This document shows, piece after piece, positions 22,572-34,300 of a stretch of 64,000 nucleotides of DNA; position 1 is the first letter of the stretch; every line of letters begins with the position of its first letter. Under the pieces are notes generated by a model that searched no databases, was not told where the DNA came from, and saw only the letters and a program-made list of their open reading frames with translations. A program made the position numbers and the translations under genes. Source of the DNA: Lineus longissimus (lineage: Eukaryota > Nemertea > Pilidiophora > Heteronemertea > Lineidae); contig NC_088313.1 of NCBI RefSeq assembly GCF_910592395.1, forward strand, positions 16,012,437 to 16,076,436, in the 5' to 3' direction.

Positions 22572-24104
22572 CTGAAAAGAAAAAGACAACATAAAATTAA
22601 GGTTGTTCATTCATGCTCAAGTTGATAATTCAATGTCAAGGGGCCGGGCCATTGTGCTGACCGTATAATCTTGTGGTAGTAGACAACTCATGCTGGTTAA
22701 GAAAAGTGCTATAGGTTTCAGACGAAGAACTTTTCGAAAACATCTTCTCTATTAAACCTTCATTTAGGACTCTCACGCTGAGCGCTGCTTTGGATGAGCA
22801 AGAGACACAAATCTGTGTTCCTCCCCGACATGCCTGATTTCATTACAATGACTAATTCTATCCTTAATCAGCAGTTTCAGAGGGAGGTAAAGGACTAGAA
22901 TTTGGGAAGTTTTGTCAAAAGGGCAGTTTGGTTAAGGAGCATTTTCCAAGTCATTATTTTGAGCCGAGGTTTAGCTCCACCCTTGTGGTTTTGGTTAGTC
23001 AATCAATACCGACATTGCACCAACCCAAGCGGCCTAACCATAACCGCTGAACTCAAAACGAGGCTTTGTTGGCACATGGTGCATTTACACAAGTGCGGTT
23101 CATTCTAAATCCAGGTATTTTAGAATACTAACAACGCGATTTTCATCAGAATTGCACAGATGATAGTTTTAACCATTCTTTATATTGAGTGCAAAAAGGT
23201 GTTGCCATAATACTGCTTATGTAATAAAACAACACACTTTTACTTTTATTTAATACTTGCAACCAGACCCTGACCATCACTACCAAAGGGTTTCTACCGA
23301 GTCTTCAGCTATTGTTTATCAGCAACAGTTGATATTCATGCTCATTACAAATAAGTGCCTGGGCAGCTTTCCAAAGAGGAATCAAAAGGCAGCCGCAAGG
23401 TAGGCAAGATAAGTTTAACACAAAGTCACCAATAGGGGTCTCTCACCTCTCAGAGTATGTCGAAACTATTCACGCTGTATGAGGGATACATTTAGTGCTG
23501 AATATAACCTGACCCAGTGCTCTTACTTTGCATATTAGTCACCTGAAGATGGCCAATTTAACCCCCCCCCCCTCCTGCTTATAGTCCCCCTTCAACGTGA
23601 TTAAAGCCTTTGACTTTGCATGTACATAACTAAATTATCCTGTTTACAACCAAGAACATTCTTTATCGTCCAGTTCTTTTTGCAACATTTTATTGTTTTA
23701 CTAATTGAGATTGGTCCAAACTATCATCACCGCGAGTTTGATGAAAATTGCACTGTAATTGGTGTCGCAAAAATAACATTTGAAAATTGTTCCTCAACAG
23801 AGAGCTCACGATCTCTAAATCAGGCCAATGGCTATACCTAAGGGCATTTGAAAAACTGAAATTGATTTGTTTATATTACCGTGTGATGGCATCCTTCCGT
23901 AGGTATGAGATAGGCTGTCCTCATGGTGGCTGCAGGGTATCATGTCAGGGCTCTATGTCCGTAGCTTTCTGTAAGTCCAGCGAGTCCCTTTCGTGTTAAG
24001 ATTGTCATTCTAGTCAATTAGAATATTGTCATAATAGTCTATTAGAATGACGGACATTTAAGTGTCCTTCCCATCCACACAGTAAACACGTTCCCTTCTT
24101 CATC

Positions 24105-24252
24105 TTAGCGAAGGTTCTCCTTGAATTGGTCTGTCAAGGCATCGTTTGCTGAACTGTGGTTCATCAATCCTGCACATGGATATCCCTCAGCGCAACCATT
24201 CGATCCACTGAATCCACTCGAATCTCCGTCGTCTGCCCGTATCTGTGAGCGA
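24105..24252 (-). other. Exon-like segment, minus strand, frame ambiguous
   Basis: An acceptor (gttttccag) precedes about 150 nt that are open in more than one frame. One frame reads RADDGDSSGFSGSNGCAEG and ends NDALTDQFKENLR then TAA at 24107-24105. The frame in phase with the segment at 25759-25857 instead reads QTTEIRVDSVDRMVALRD and stops earlier. I do not recognise either. Treat this as a candidate only. Confidence 0.2.
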
Positions 24253-25100
24253 CTGGAAAACAAAATTTAAGGTTACTCCATTATTCTACCATGATTGATG
24301 CATGTGCCGTAGGGCCTTTCATTCAGTTTTATCAAATTTACCAGTTAATTTTCTAAAAGGCTTAGAATACTGACGACCACAACGCTAGAGTACTTGACAC
24401 TTGATTAGCAATTCAATTCCAAACTGAGGTTGCTCGTGCATTTTGAAGATAAAATCAACCATTTTGCGACTTGATGAAACGAACTCAGCCCATGGCGTGT
24501 TCACCCATTTACCGTCTTGTCATCTGTTTATATTTACCATATATGCATTGGATTCCTTTGTCATCCAAAATCGTTGAGAGTCACATCTACCATAGCACGA
24601 ATTGTAGACTGTGGTTGAGTGGTTGGATCTTCTCGACAGCCATCATCTCAATCTGCAGAGGGCTAGATAACAGGAAAAATACATTCAAGGACATATCTCA
24701 AAATGAATAGATTGAAACCAAAAGATATTCTTCTTTTCATATGGGCGAGATGGTTGTCAGTTGACAGCGTTTTCTTGGGAATAAAATGTTGATCGGCAAA
24801 CTCTTTGGCAGGCGTAATCTTCATGAATCCTGGCCAATTTCATTTGTTGAAGACATGAAGACAGAGTCTTCAGTTTTTAGTCATAATATTAATAAGGGGG
24901 TAGAGGGTTCACAGAAAAGAAATAATTTCTTTTGGCTTCAGTCTATTTGGGATGATTCCTATGTATAAGTTGACATTAATTTCAATGACACCCTTTAAGT
25001 TCTACTTCTTTTTTTATTATTTTTCTCTGATCGACTCCTAATTATTTGGTCGTCAAGATTCAGATCAAAATTTCACCCTGTAGACTGCAACATCGTCTTT

Positions 25101-25175
25101 TGTGTCCCTTGTCCCTGTGTCCCTTGTCCCTGTGTCCCTTGTCCCTGTGTCCGTTGTCCTTGTGGCCCTTGTACA
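25101..25175. repeat. 15-bp minisatellite, about 5 copies
   Basis: The unit TGTGTCCCTTGTCCC is repeated tandemly and degenerates at the right end (ccgttgtccttgtggccc). It is open in several frames only because the unit is a multiple of three. It has no coding significance. Confidence 0.9.
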
Positions 25176-25758
25176 ATGTTGGCTCGGGCTGCCTAAAAAG
25201 AATCATAAATTTTGTTGAGGGGTTTATCTAATTTCTGTGTGTTTCTACTGCATGCTGCGTTCACACTGAATCCGATTTAAAACTGTTTTCCAGAGAGCAC
25301 TCTCCGGAATACGAATTGGCTACACCAGTTTCGAAACAGCTGCACCACACTTGGCCTAATGCGCATGCAATTCGATTTGAAAAGTGCAACTCTTGCCACG
25401 TATTGTAGTAACGTGCCTTTCGCGGATGAGTGTCCCTGCCCTTTGTTGTAATTAGTAGATAATCAAGACAGAACACAAGCTTGTGTGCATGACCCCTGTC
25501 AACGGACTGTTTTGATATGTATTAATGCGCACACCACAAGTTTTAATGAGAATCAGTCAATACGAATTCAACAAAGCACATTCAATTGCATTCTTGAACC
25601 AAATTGGTTGAAGAGGTTTCAAAACAGATTGAACAGAATTGAGTGTAGCACCCCAATACGTATAAAGTTGAAATTGTACGACAGATTGATACTTTTTTCA
25701 GAGTTATTTTGACATCTTCTTTTAATCCAGACATAACTGACGACTAAGTGATGCTTAC

Positions 25759-25857
25759 CCTGTATGGCTCCAACATTGGCAGCAACATCTTCTTGGGGTC
25801 CATCCAGTGTCTTCTCGGCTGACGAGTTGGAGGCCGGCTCTCCTTCTTCATCGCCGT
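25759..25857 (-). other. Exon-like segment, acidic frame
   Basis: The minus strand reads DGDEEGEPASNSSAEKTLDG then PQEDVAANVGAIQ before a good donor (cagg, gtaagc) at 25758. The acidic, low-hydrophobicity frame looks like a disordered coding exon. An alternative frame starts with ATG. The acceptor side is weak. It could be a first exon of the same unknown gene as 22491-22571. Confidence 0.25.
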
Positions 25858-26494
25858 CTTGTCGATTTCAGGGGGTGTATATTATTAGCTTTGTGAGGCA
25901 CAAGGAGGTGAAGAACACTGTTGTTATCCAAAGAGCCCAATGTCTTCGTTATTTGTACTAAACAGGTTCAGCACAAGTCCCACACGGACACGCCTGACAT
26001 TTCATCCGACGAAATTCCGCAGGTTAACAACAGGTCTTAACCCCAGTCATTCCATCCCCCTCGAGATCAGGTAGGGGATCGCTGGCCAGCTATTGCTTAC
26101 TATTGTTAACAGTCGTAAGACTTATCCCGCCAACACTCTAAAACAAGGGGACCAATTGAATGACTAGCGACACGCAACTGTTTATTCCCCCCATCAATCA
26201 ACCACAATGACTCAAAGGGAACACGTACTTTGAACCTAAGTCCATGTCATCACCGTCGAAACTTAGATGAGGACCGCAGAACAAAGTGGCAAGCATGCCT
26301 GGGACCCAGCCACCGCGCTTTGGAAATGAGATGAGATAGACTCAAGTCGCCAGTCACGATAACCAAATACACCAAGCGTATAGCTTGAATCGAACCCAAT
26401 CTATCATCGTCATTGGTCACCTGGCCTGGCCTGGACAACTGAAAGCTGAATAGGTTCAAATAGATGATAAGCAGGAAACAAAAGAATAACAACT

Positions 26495-26700
26495 ATAATA
26501 GCTAGATAACTACGATAGCTAGATAACTACGATAACTACTCTAACAACTAGAATAACAACAATAGCTACAAAATGAGCAAGTCGGTCATCAGACACACTT
26601 CCAACTCTCACAACAGTCACCATAGTCTCTCCCCCCCGCCCCACATGACCTCCCGCACCCTTTTCCTATCCCGTCTCAAACACACACACACACACAAAAC
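26495..26700. repeat. Simple-sequence DNA
   Basis: A degenerate tandem of tagctagataactacgata units occupies about 26495-26570. A (CA)n run of about eight copies lies at about 26680-26696, after a C-rich tract. Nothing coding is seen. The surrounding 25.9-27.1 kb is otherwise featureless to my reading. Confidence 0.8.
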
Positions 26701-27169
26701 ATCTTACTATGGTTACAACTTTTGAATAACCCGCCTGATTTGGAGAGAGAAGTGTCACTGTCAATTCATTTTTAATTACATGACCAAAACATGATATGGA
26801 AAAATTTGTACCGAATTTATTACGGCATTTTATAAACATTTCTTGGTATAAAAATCTTTCATTTTGAAATTCAAATTATGGATATGTTGAAAGTTTTAAT
26901 ATCTTTGATTAGTTAGGAGAGTGCACATAATAAAGTTGCAATGGCGATAACAGTTAGAATGAGTTTCGTAATTTGTATTCTTCATGCCAAAATAAATTGT
27001 TTCATCCTTTTTCCATATAACTCGCCAATTATAAGTCTGGAATATTTTCACTGCCTTGAGGATCTGTGGGAGTCAAGTTACAAGTTTATTTTACCAACAA
27101 TAACACAGATTTGACAGTGGCACCTCTATTGACAAGGCAGACGAGTCATAACCAGTTACTATACCTACC

Positions 27170-27510
27170 CTTCTTCTTGGAAATCAAACAAGAATCTTCG
27201 AATGCAATTGCGGACAAGGTTGTGTCATCTGAAATAATAAATTGGCACAAATGTGTAATAAAATTACAGCATTTCTGCTTGTATTTGTATTAGTACTCAG
27301 CAGTCATTATACTAAATGCCGAAAATTATGGTTGAATCTCAATTTTTCACATGATTTGCTTTCCTTTGGCAGAGGTTGACCTTATTATGGAAATAAATGT
27401 GAGCTAGGTCATGGCATATCATGCCGATCCATCGTCGTGCTGATTACATACCCTTGCATATCATACAAGATTCTTCAGTTGCAATCGCGGAGAGGGTTTT
27501 TAGCATCTGG
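27170..27510 (-). other. Two similar exon-like segments
   Basis: On the minus strand, the segment ending at 27228 reads TLSAIAFEDSCLISK after the acceptor ttatttcag. The segment at about 27466-27514 reads TLSAIATEESCMICK after the acceptor ctcattccag. They are clearly related at the protein and DNA levels and lie about 280 bp apart. The reading frame relative to the acceptor differs by one base between them, so at least one may be non-functional. No flanking exon of a known family was identified. Confidence 0.35.
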
Positions 27511-29206
27511 AATGAGAAATTGAAACAGATACATAATATCATCAATTCTACAAGAAGTCATGAAAAAAGCAACTTTCAGCCAGATCCAATGAAAGTACCA
27601 GATTTTGCCTGATTCTCTCATGCAATGACTCCTAAAAATACATATTTTCCACAAAAAAATAATCAAAGGAAAGTTGGGCTCTCTTCCAAAATCCCTTTTG
27701 CCTGTAAAACGATATAATGTCAAGATTTAGTAGGTGACACCCACCTTTTGGAACATTGATGCTGAACACATGTAATTTGGCTATTTCATAATGTTGAAAT
27801 GAGTCAAAGTGTGCACACCCTGCCAGAAAGAATATTCTGCTTGCACTGCATGCTTGAACCAAGCATTGGAAGGTATAAAATGTGACAGGTAGTGGTTTTA
27901 TGTAACACACGCAAACTTTCCTTCAAGGTTGACTGAGTCTGTTGTTGCCTTAGATAACCATAACAAAGGTGTCAGATGTAATACACTAATAGGCCGTGAA
28001 GCCAGATTGGTAATGAGATTGGCCATAAGCCATGAATAAATAACCTTTTTGATTATTGTGGATTGGGTCTAATAGAAATCGTATGGGGTATTAATCACAT
28101 AGTAGAGTTGCTAGTTTTTCCTAAAACAGATCTTGCAATGAAAACTGGTAGAAAAAAGTCATAATGGTGAACTTGGTGGATACCAACTTTTCGAATTCTG
28201 GTGAATTTAGAATAAAAAACCCATAAAAGTCCTGTAGTTTCATGGACGTGGAATTTCATCACATACAGATTTGAGAACGAGAAGTTGAATACACCCTTAG
28301 AGTTCATACCGTAGAGAATGCTATTATAGACTAGTCGTAGTACCAAGCACTCAGACCAAAGTATTAAGAGGGCACGTCATCATTGCGTAAATTCAGGAAA
28401 GAACCCTTAAGATGGAATGACAACATTTTCATGAGCTCAGAAACAATTAATTTCAACTTAAACATGACTTAGCTAGGAATAATTTCCAACAAATATCTAT
28501 ATGATTATGAAATACGCATTGTTGGTGAACAGAGCGCCGTTCGAAACAACAGTGAAACTCGGCCCCTTTTCATCAAATTTGGTAACTCATGACAACGGAG
28601 CCTCAGAGGTGTCCTATTTATAGCGAATCCAGTCAGACTTTTAGCACATACGCGTACATTCAGGGAAGACTCCCTAACGAGACCCGAGGCGAATTGGCAC
28701 TGTGATCAGTCGTGCTGTCACCTGATCACGGCAACACTGGACGCTCGTGACTGCGCCATTCATCATTAAAATCTATATCTTTAAGCATCTGTTTGACACA
28801 AAAACATTGTTGCTGTTGCGAAAACTATATCACACATGCACGACATCCTTAAACTGTCTTTTATCTATCGACACATAACATTAACAAGGAGGCTTTACAT
28901 CCACATTACAAGCAGCGCACTATGACTAGGCCTAGGGCCTAGGCCTATTAATATAGGCTACACTGGATCAGTGTGTGGACGATCAAACTCATGGATTGTA
29001 GTAGGCCTGGAGGGACTATATGTGAGAAATTCAACGGGTGTAGGCCTACTGTATCAGTGTATGTAATTTTCGACATTGTACGGACCGAAGATCGGGAGAT
29101 TGTCAATTCACACATAACACACACACCGACACAGGTGACAGTGTGAGCACTGAGTGAGTGACACTACTGAAGTGAGTGTACAACAGTACATAGGCCTACA
29201 CGTCAC

Positions 29207-29948
29207 GGTATCAGGCTGTTTCGCTACATTGCCAGTTCGCTACAAGTCGTTTCGCTACATGTGGCGGTCGTTTCGGTACATGGTAGGTCGTTCGCTACAT
29301 GGGTGGAGTCGTTTCGCAACATGATGGGTATGGTCGTTTCGCTACATGGAGGACGTTTCGCTACATGGGTGGAGTCGTTTCGCTACATGGATGTAGTCAT
29401 TATTTTTACTCTATTTTACCCTACTATAATTCCCGGTGGTGACTACAAATTTATTATAGCACAGTTTGCCGGTAAAAAAACTTATACGGTTTGATGGCGC
29501 GCAAGGGGTTCTTGTCGTTTGTTCGCACTTGAATGGACCAGTAACCTCATAGACATCCATTCGCGTTGGCTCGCTCAATTACGTACTTATTATTGATTGA
29601 CAGGGGTCATTCAACCGCACTTCAACGCAGATTTGGAGGCCTTTGCAAGGCCTTCGCGTTGGCTCGCTCAACCGTCTGTATCCGTGTATACGTACTTATT
29701 ATTGATTGACAGGGGTCATTCAAACGCACTCCAACGCAGATTTGGAGGCCTCTGCAAGGCCTTCGCGTTGGCTCGCTCGTCTCACCCATGTAGCGAAACG
29801 TCCTCCATGTAGCGAAACGACCATACCCATCATGTAGCGAAACGACTCCACCCATGTAGCGAAACGACCTACCATGTAGCGAATTGACCGCCACATGTAG
29901 CGAAACGACTTGTAGCGAACTGGCAATGTAGCGAAACGACAGTAATTC
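29207..29948. mobile_element. Iteron-rich inverted-repeat element, copy 2
   Basis: This is a second copy of the element at 18207-19242, in the same orientation, starting ggtatcaggctgtttcgc and ending gcgaaacgacagtaattc. The left arm (to about 29515) and right arm (from about 29750) are highly similar to copy 1, with a few point changes in the iterons. The middle is shorter and carries an internal duplication of a piece containing tcattcaaccgcacttcaac next to ggccttcgcgttggctcgct. Two copies with conserved ends and different centres are typical of non-autonomous, internally deleted transposons. Confidence 0.8.
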
Positions 29949-31324
29949 TTGTGAGGGACCGAGTTTCGTCCGAAAATAGATAACTGTTTACACACCACTG
30001 CATTGCAGGTACACGTCAACGGGTCATTGTCGGACGTCAGTTCGCCAAGAAAATCCAAGGAATTGAAGGATTCATTGAACTCGTCAACTTACCATTAGTT
30101 TTCAGTGAAGTTCAACTGTATTCCTGGATAAATCACTTTGGAATGCAGAGTGTAAGATTACAATTAACACGTTAAACGTTGAGGTGCGGCGAAGGAGTTG
30201 TCAGTTGTTTTAGGGGCGCCATCACCTAGCTCATAGCGGGCAATTCGTACACTAAGATTCCTGTGGTGGGTAGTGTAAAGTGAAAGATAGTCCCTCAAAT
30301 CATAGAGTCCTTCACAAATGTCTTTGATTGTTTATTGCTTCTCAGGACCTGTGGCATCTTAAAGAGAAAGATATCTTCTTATCCGTAAACTTGTAATGTA
30401 TAAATGTTAAATTCCTGTTAAACTTTTTCTCTACCTTTGTTGTGTTTTACTCGTGTCTTTGTTTGATATCGGTCCAAGAGCTTTGGAGCTCATGTTTGAA
30501 ATTTTATCTCATACCGATGAAAATAAAGTTTATCTTATCTTATCTTATCTTATCTTAAAGAGATAAACCATTCAATGTGAACTCAAATGATTGTCACCAT
30601 CTGAACTTGGCGATATGAATTCATAGTCAAAGCCTACTGGTGAAAAACCATTCACTGATTCAGTGTGAAAGTGATTTGTGATCTGAGAAATATGGATTCA
30701 TACTAATGATCGTAAACCATTCAATGTGATTTCAATGTAAACCATACAACGATTGTGGTCATCTGATAGATTTGGATTCATACAAGTGATAACCCATTCA
30801 ATTTATCACATGCTGAACATCTCATCATTGGGGCACCAGTTTGTTGGTTTAAATGCGAGCGATTCAATTTGTTCACACCAGGTGCCGCCATATTGTTTCC
30901 CATATTTGGCATAATTTATGCCGCAGCGTCCTTGCATGTAGAATGTACGCAGATCGCCATACCTGTGCCTGATGCAGCGGGTGGACAAGGTTACTTTCGT
31001 TATCTTCATTTAAAAGCACCTTGTTCCCAGGTATTTTACGGGGCGTTTGCACCTCGTCGCATCACAAAATTCATTCGATTTACTCTGCATCTTACGAAAA
31101 TAGTCATCACTATACATGTCAGATCTCACTCATGATATGACTGCAAGAAAGATAGTCTTGCCCTGCAGGATCACACTCTTGATGACCGACGAATGATAGA
31201 GTATGAAAGACAAGTGACCTGCCCAAGATCACTCGAATTCGATTTGGAGCGAAACGACTGGGGGCGAAAACGTCAGGGAGCGAAACAACCGCAATTCGGA
31301 GATCATGGCATGAGGATAACAAAA
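29949..31324. other. Region upstream of XPO7
   Basis: It holds a retroposon-like tail near 30529-30556 and repeated stretches in 30570-30800 that include caaaccattcaatgtgaact-like phrases (aaccattcaatgtgat recurs several times, about 70-75 bp apart). The XPO7 promoter lies at the right end. No exon could be supported. Confidence 0.5.
30515..30556 (+). mobile_element. Retroposon 3' tail: AATAAAG followed by (TTATC)n
   Basis: The sequence gatgaaaataaagtttatct runs into about five TTATC pentamers. An A-rich polyadenylation-like motif followed by a short tandem tail is typical of the 3' end of CR1/L2-type LINEs or their SINE partners. The body upstream (about 30400-30515) has no frame that I recognise, so this is probably a 5'-truncated copy or a SINE. 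Confidence 0.5.
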
Positions 31325-31334
31325 ATGGCGGAGG
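31246..31334 (+). promoter_or_regulatory. XPO7 promoter-proximal region with iteron-like boxes and a YY1-like start site
   Basis: Three boxes (ggagcgaaacgac, gggcgaaaacgtc and ggagcgaaacaac) lie 40-80 nt upstream of the XPO7 start codon. The start codon itself sits in aaaaatggcggagg, which fits the YY1 consensus often found overlapping the first ATG of housekeeping genes. The boxes resemble the GTAGCGAAACGAC iterons of the transposons at 18.2 and 29.2 kb. Promoter function is inferred from position. Confidence 0.4.
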
Positions 31335-34300
31335 AACAGGTAATAAAGAATTTTTGAGAAGAATTTGCGTGATTCCTTGGTTCATGCGCGACTCGCCGAT
31401 GCTAGTAATAGGATTTTATGAATCACGAGAATCAACTCCTTCTCCAGAACCCCGGATTTTGAGCAGTTAACGCTTGATTTCCTTCCATTCAAACCAAGAA
31501 GCGAGTGTGTTCAAAACTAGCGCGTCACAAAATGTCAACATTGATTGTCATATTGTGTGCACGTCTTGCTGGTGCATGTCATGAAATTAGATTTGACTTT
31601 CTTGGGGCAGATCGCCTAATTGTCAATTAAGGCGAAGTCTTTCCATTACCTCCATTACCTCTATCGAACCTCCCCAGCCATACCATGCTTGAATTGAATT
31701 GAATTGACACTTCCAGAGTCAGAGACTAATTAAATATACTGGTAGGCCGAGGCTTATATGATATTATAATACTAAATTGTAGAGGTACTTACGGTATTAC
31801 GTACAATTGCACCTACACTGAAAAAGAAATATTAGTGACCTAATCATGCCGATGGACGGTCATTTAAAAAAATGATCTTTCCCTAGGTACATGATAAGGT
31901 ATGTATGCAAGTGTGGTGGCTAGAGTAGGCCATAGGCATAGCCAAAGTGAGTGATTCAGAGTGACACTGATATGCAGTAACATGATGTGCGAAATAAGCC
32001 TTTTTCGAGTTAACGCCTGTGCCATAGGGTCAGGAAAACAAACCATGTTACAATAGCATCTTGTAACGGGCCCAAGGGAGCTGTAAAGAAACTCGTGCTC
32101 AACAGTGAGAGTGAGTGTGTGTAATGCACTCGAGAACAACTTTTAACATGCATGGCCCATTTTATTTTCAGGAGTTAACCCAGCTGGAGGTCCTCTGTAA
32201 GCAGCTCTATGAGACGACTGATGCCAGTCTCCGGGCTGAGGCAGAGAAGGCCCTTGTCAACTTTGCCAATTCTCCAGATTGTTTGACAAGATGTCAGCTA
32301 CTGCTGGAGCGTGAGGATGTAAGTCTGTATGCTAAGAGGTGATGTCCATCACATTTCTATGAAGACAGACATGTGGTCGGAAAATGATTGCGAACAGTGT
32401 TGCATTGCTGGTTGGAACTATTGAGTATTGGACTGCATTCACACCCTTACAAAGTTTAAGGTCATATGTTCAGGCAAGAGATGAAAGGCCTATTAAGTTC
32501 CTGTTGAAATGAGCATTTCATTGCATACAACCACAATATGAAAATAAAATGTTTATTCTCTAAAAAGTTGTCTTCTGCCTGAGTCTTTACAATTGCATTT
32601 GACGAGAAGTCTAAGTTGTGTATAAATGACAGACTTGATCTTTTGTTATTTCTAGTCGGCATATGCCCAATTGCTTGCTGCGACCACGCTGACAAAGCTT
32701 GTATCCAGACCTAATGTCACATTACTACTGGAACAAAGAGTGGACATCAGTAAGTACTCTCACAATGGTTGGTTTTATTCAAATGGAAAAATATTGTGCA
32801 TTCTCACAGTTAGTGTATCCAGAAGAATCTCTTCTGGCAGTCTTCTGTACTGAGAGAAGCCGCTCTCAACAGGACACAAATGTTGTCATTTGCACAGCTC
32901 CAAGTCTTTATTTCTGAAGTGTAAATCTGCTGATGAAATTCATAAAAAACTTTGTCTAGTCTTGTTTTTTGCTATTGCAATGGGGTTTGAATTTGAAAAC
33001 TTTTGACCACATTATTTTCTATTGTAACAAATCTCTACTCTTCTGCAAGGAAACTATGTGCTGAACTACCTTGCCTCTCGCCCAAAGTTGACCAACTTTG
33101 TCTCTCAGAGTCTGGTCCAGCTGTTTGCTCGGATAACGAAGCTCGGGTGGTTCGATGTCTCCAAAGATGAGTATGTCTTCAGGAACGTCACGGATGATGT
33201 CGGAAAATTTCTGCAGGTAAATGATCCCTACTTTTTCTTGTCAATTTGTCAGGCGTCTGTTCGACAGAACCAGAGCATGCCTCTGCAGCTATAATAGTAT
33301 CAGTTTCTGTTTTCAATATCTCTTTGAACACGTTCAGACCTTGCTCAAAATGAATATTTACATCATTGTTACTCACTTTTCTTGCTTTCAGAGTCCACGG
33401 ACTGAACATAATATGATAGGAGTGCAGCTCTTGTCTCAGCTCGTCTGCGAGATGAATCAGATCAGTGAGGTAGGGAGATTTTAGTTGATTAATTCAAATC
33501 CTGATTGAATGTAAAGATTTTTTTAAACACAACAAAACATTTGAATACCAATTTATGCAGTGGAAGCAATTAAGAAAGTGAAGTGCCAGTGGATTTCTCT
33601 AACTACAACAACACAATTTTCTCATTAATGACCTTTTGTTTGTTTTCATTGCAGGCTGAAGCCAGCCGCTCCCTGACCAAACACAGAAAGACAGCGTCTT
33701 CATTCCGTGATTCTCAACTCTTCGAGATCTTCCAGCTTTCTTGCACTCTTTTAAAGAATGCTGCAGGGAACATTAAAAATCTTGACTTAACTAATGAAAG
33801 CCAGGTAAGATGAAGATTGAGAATCTCTAGTTATTCAATGGGCAAACTTTCTAGTCATTGATGATTTACTTGTGACTTGGATTTTGGCACAGATAATTCA
33901 CCAAACTGATTTTAACAACTCGCAACTGAATTGTCGACTTGTAAATCAACTGATCTTTGCTTCTCTGCTGCTGGCGAAGGCAAAGAATGCATCTACAGAC
34001 ATCTTTTATATCTCAAATTGTTTATTTCAGCTTGGTCTACTGACGCACACCCTACGGCTTGCCCACAACTGCCTCACATTTGATTTCATCGGGAGCTCAA
34101 CCGATGAATCATCTGATGACCTCTGCACTGTACAAATTCCCACAAGTTGGAGATCCGCATTCCTCGACGTTCAAACTCTCCAATTGTTCTTTGATCTGTA
34201 TCATGGTTTGCCACCATCTCTCTCATCTATGGTGAGTAGAAAACAATAAAATTGCTATCGGTATTTGGTTATTTCAGCATTTGGAAATTTTGTGTTGAAA

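Noticed and set aside
25046-25231. Frame with repeated LCPLS units
   Set aside because: The 15-bp minisatellite is a multiple of three, so its frames stay open without selection.
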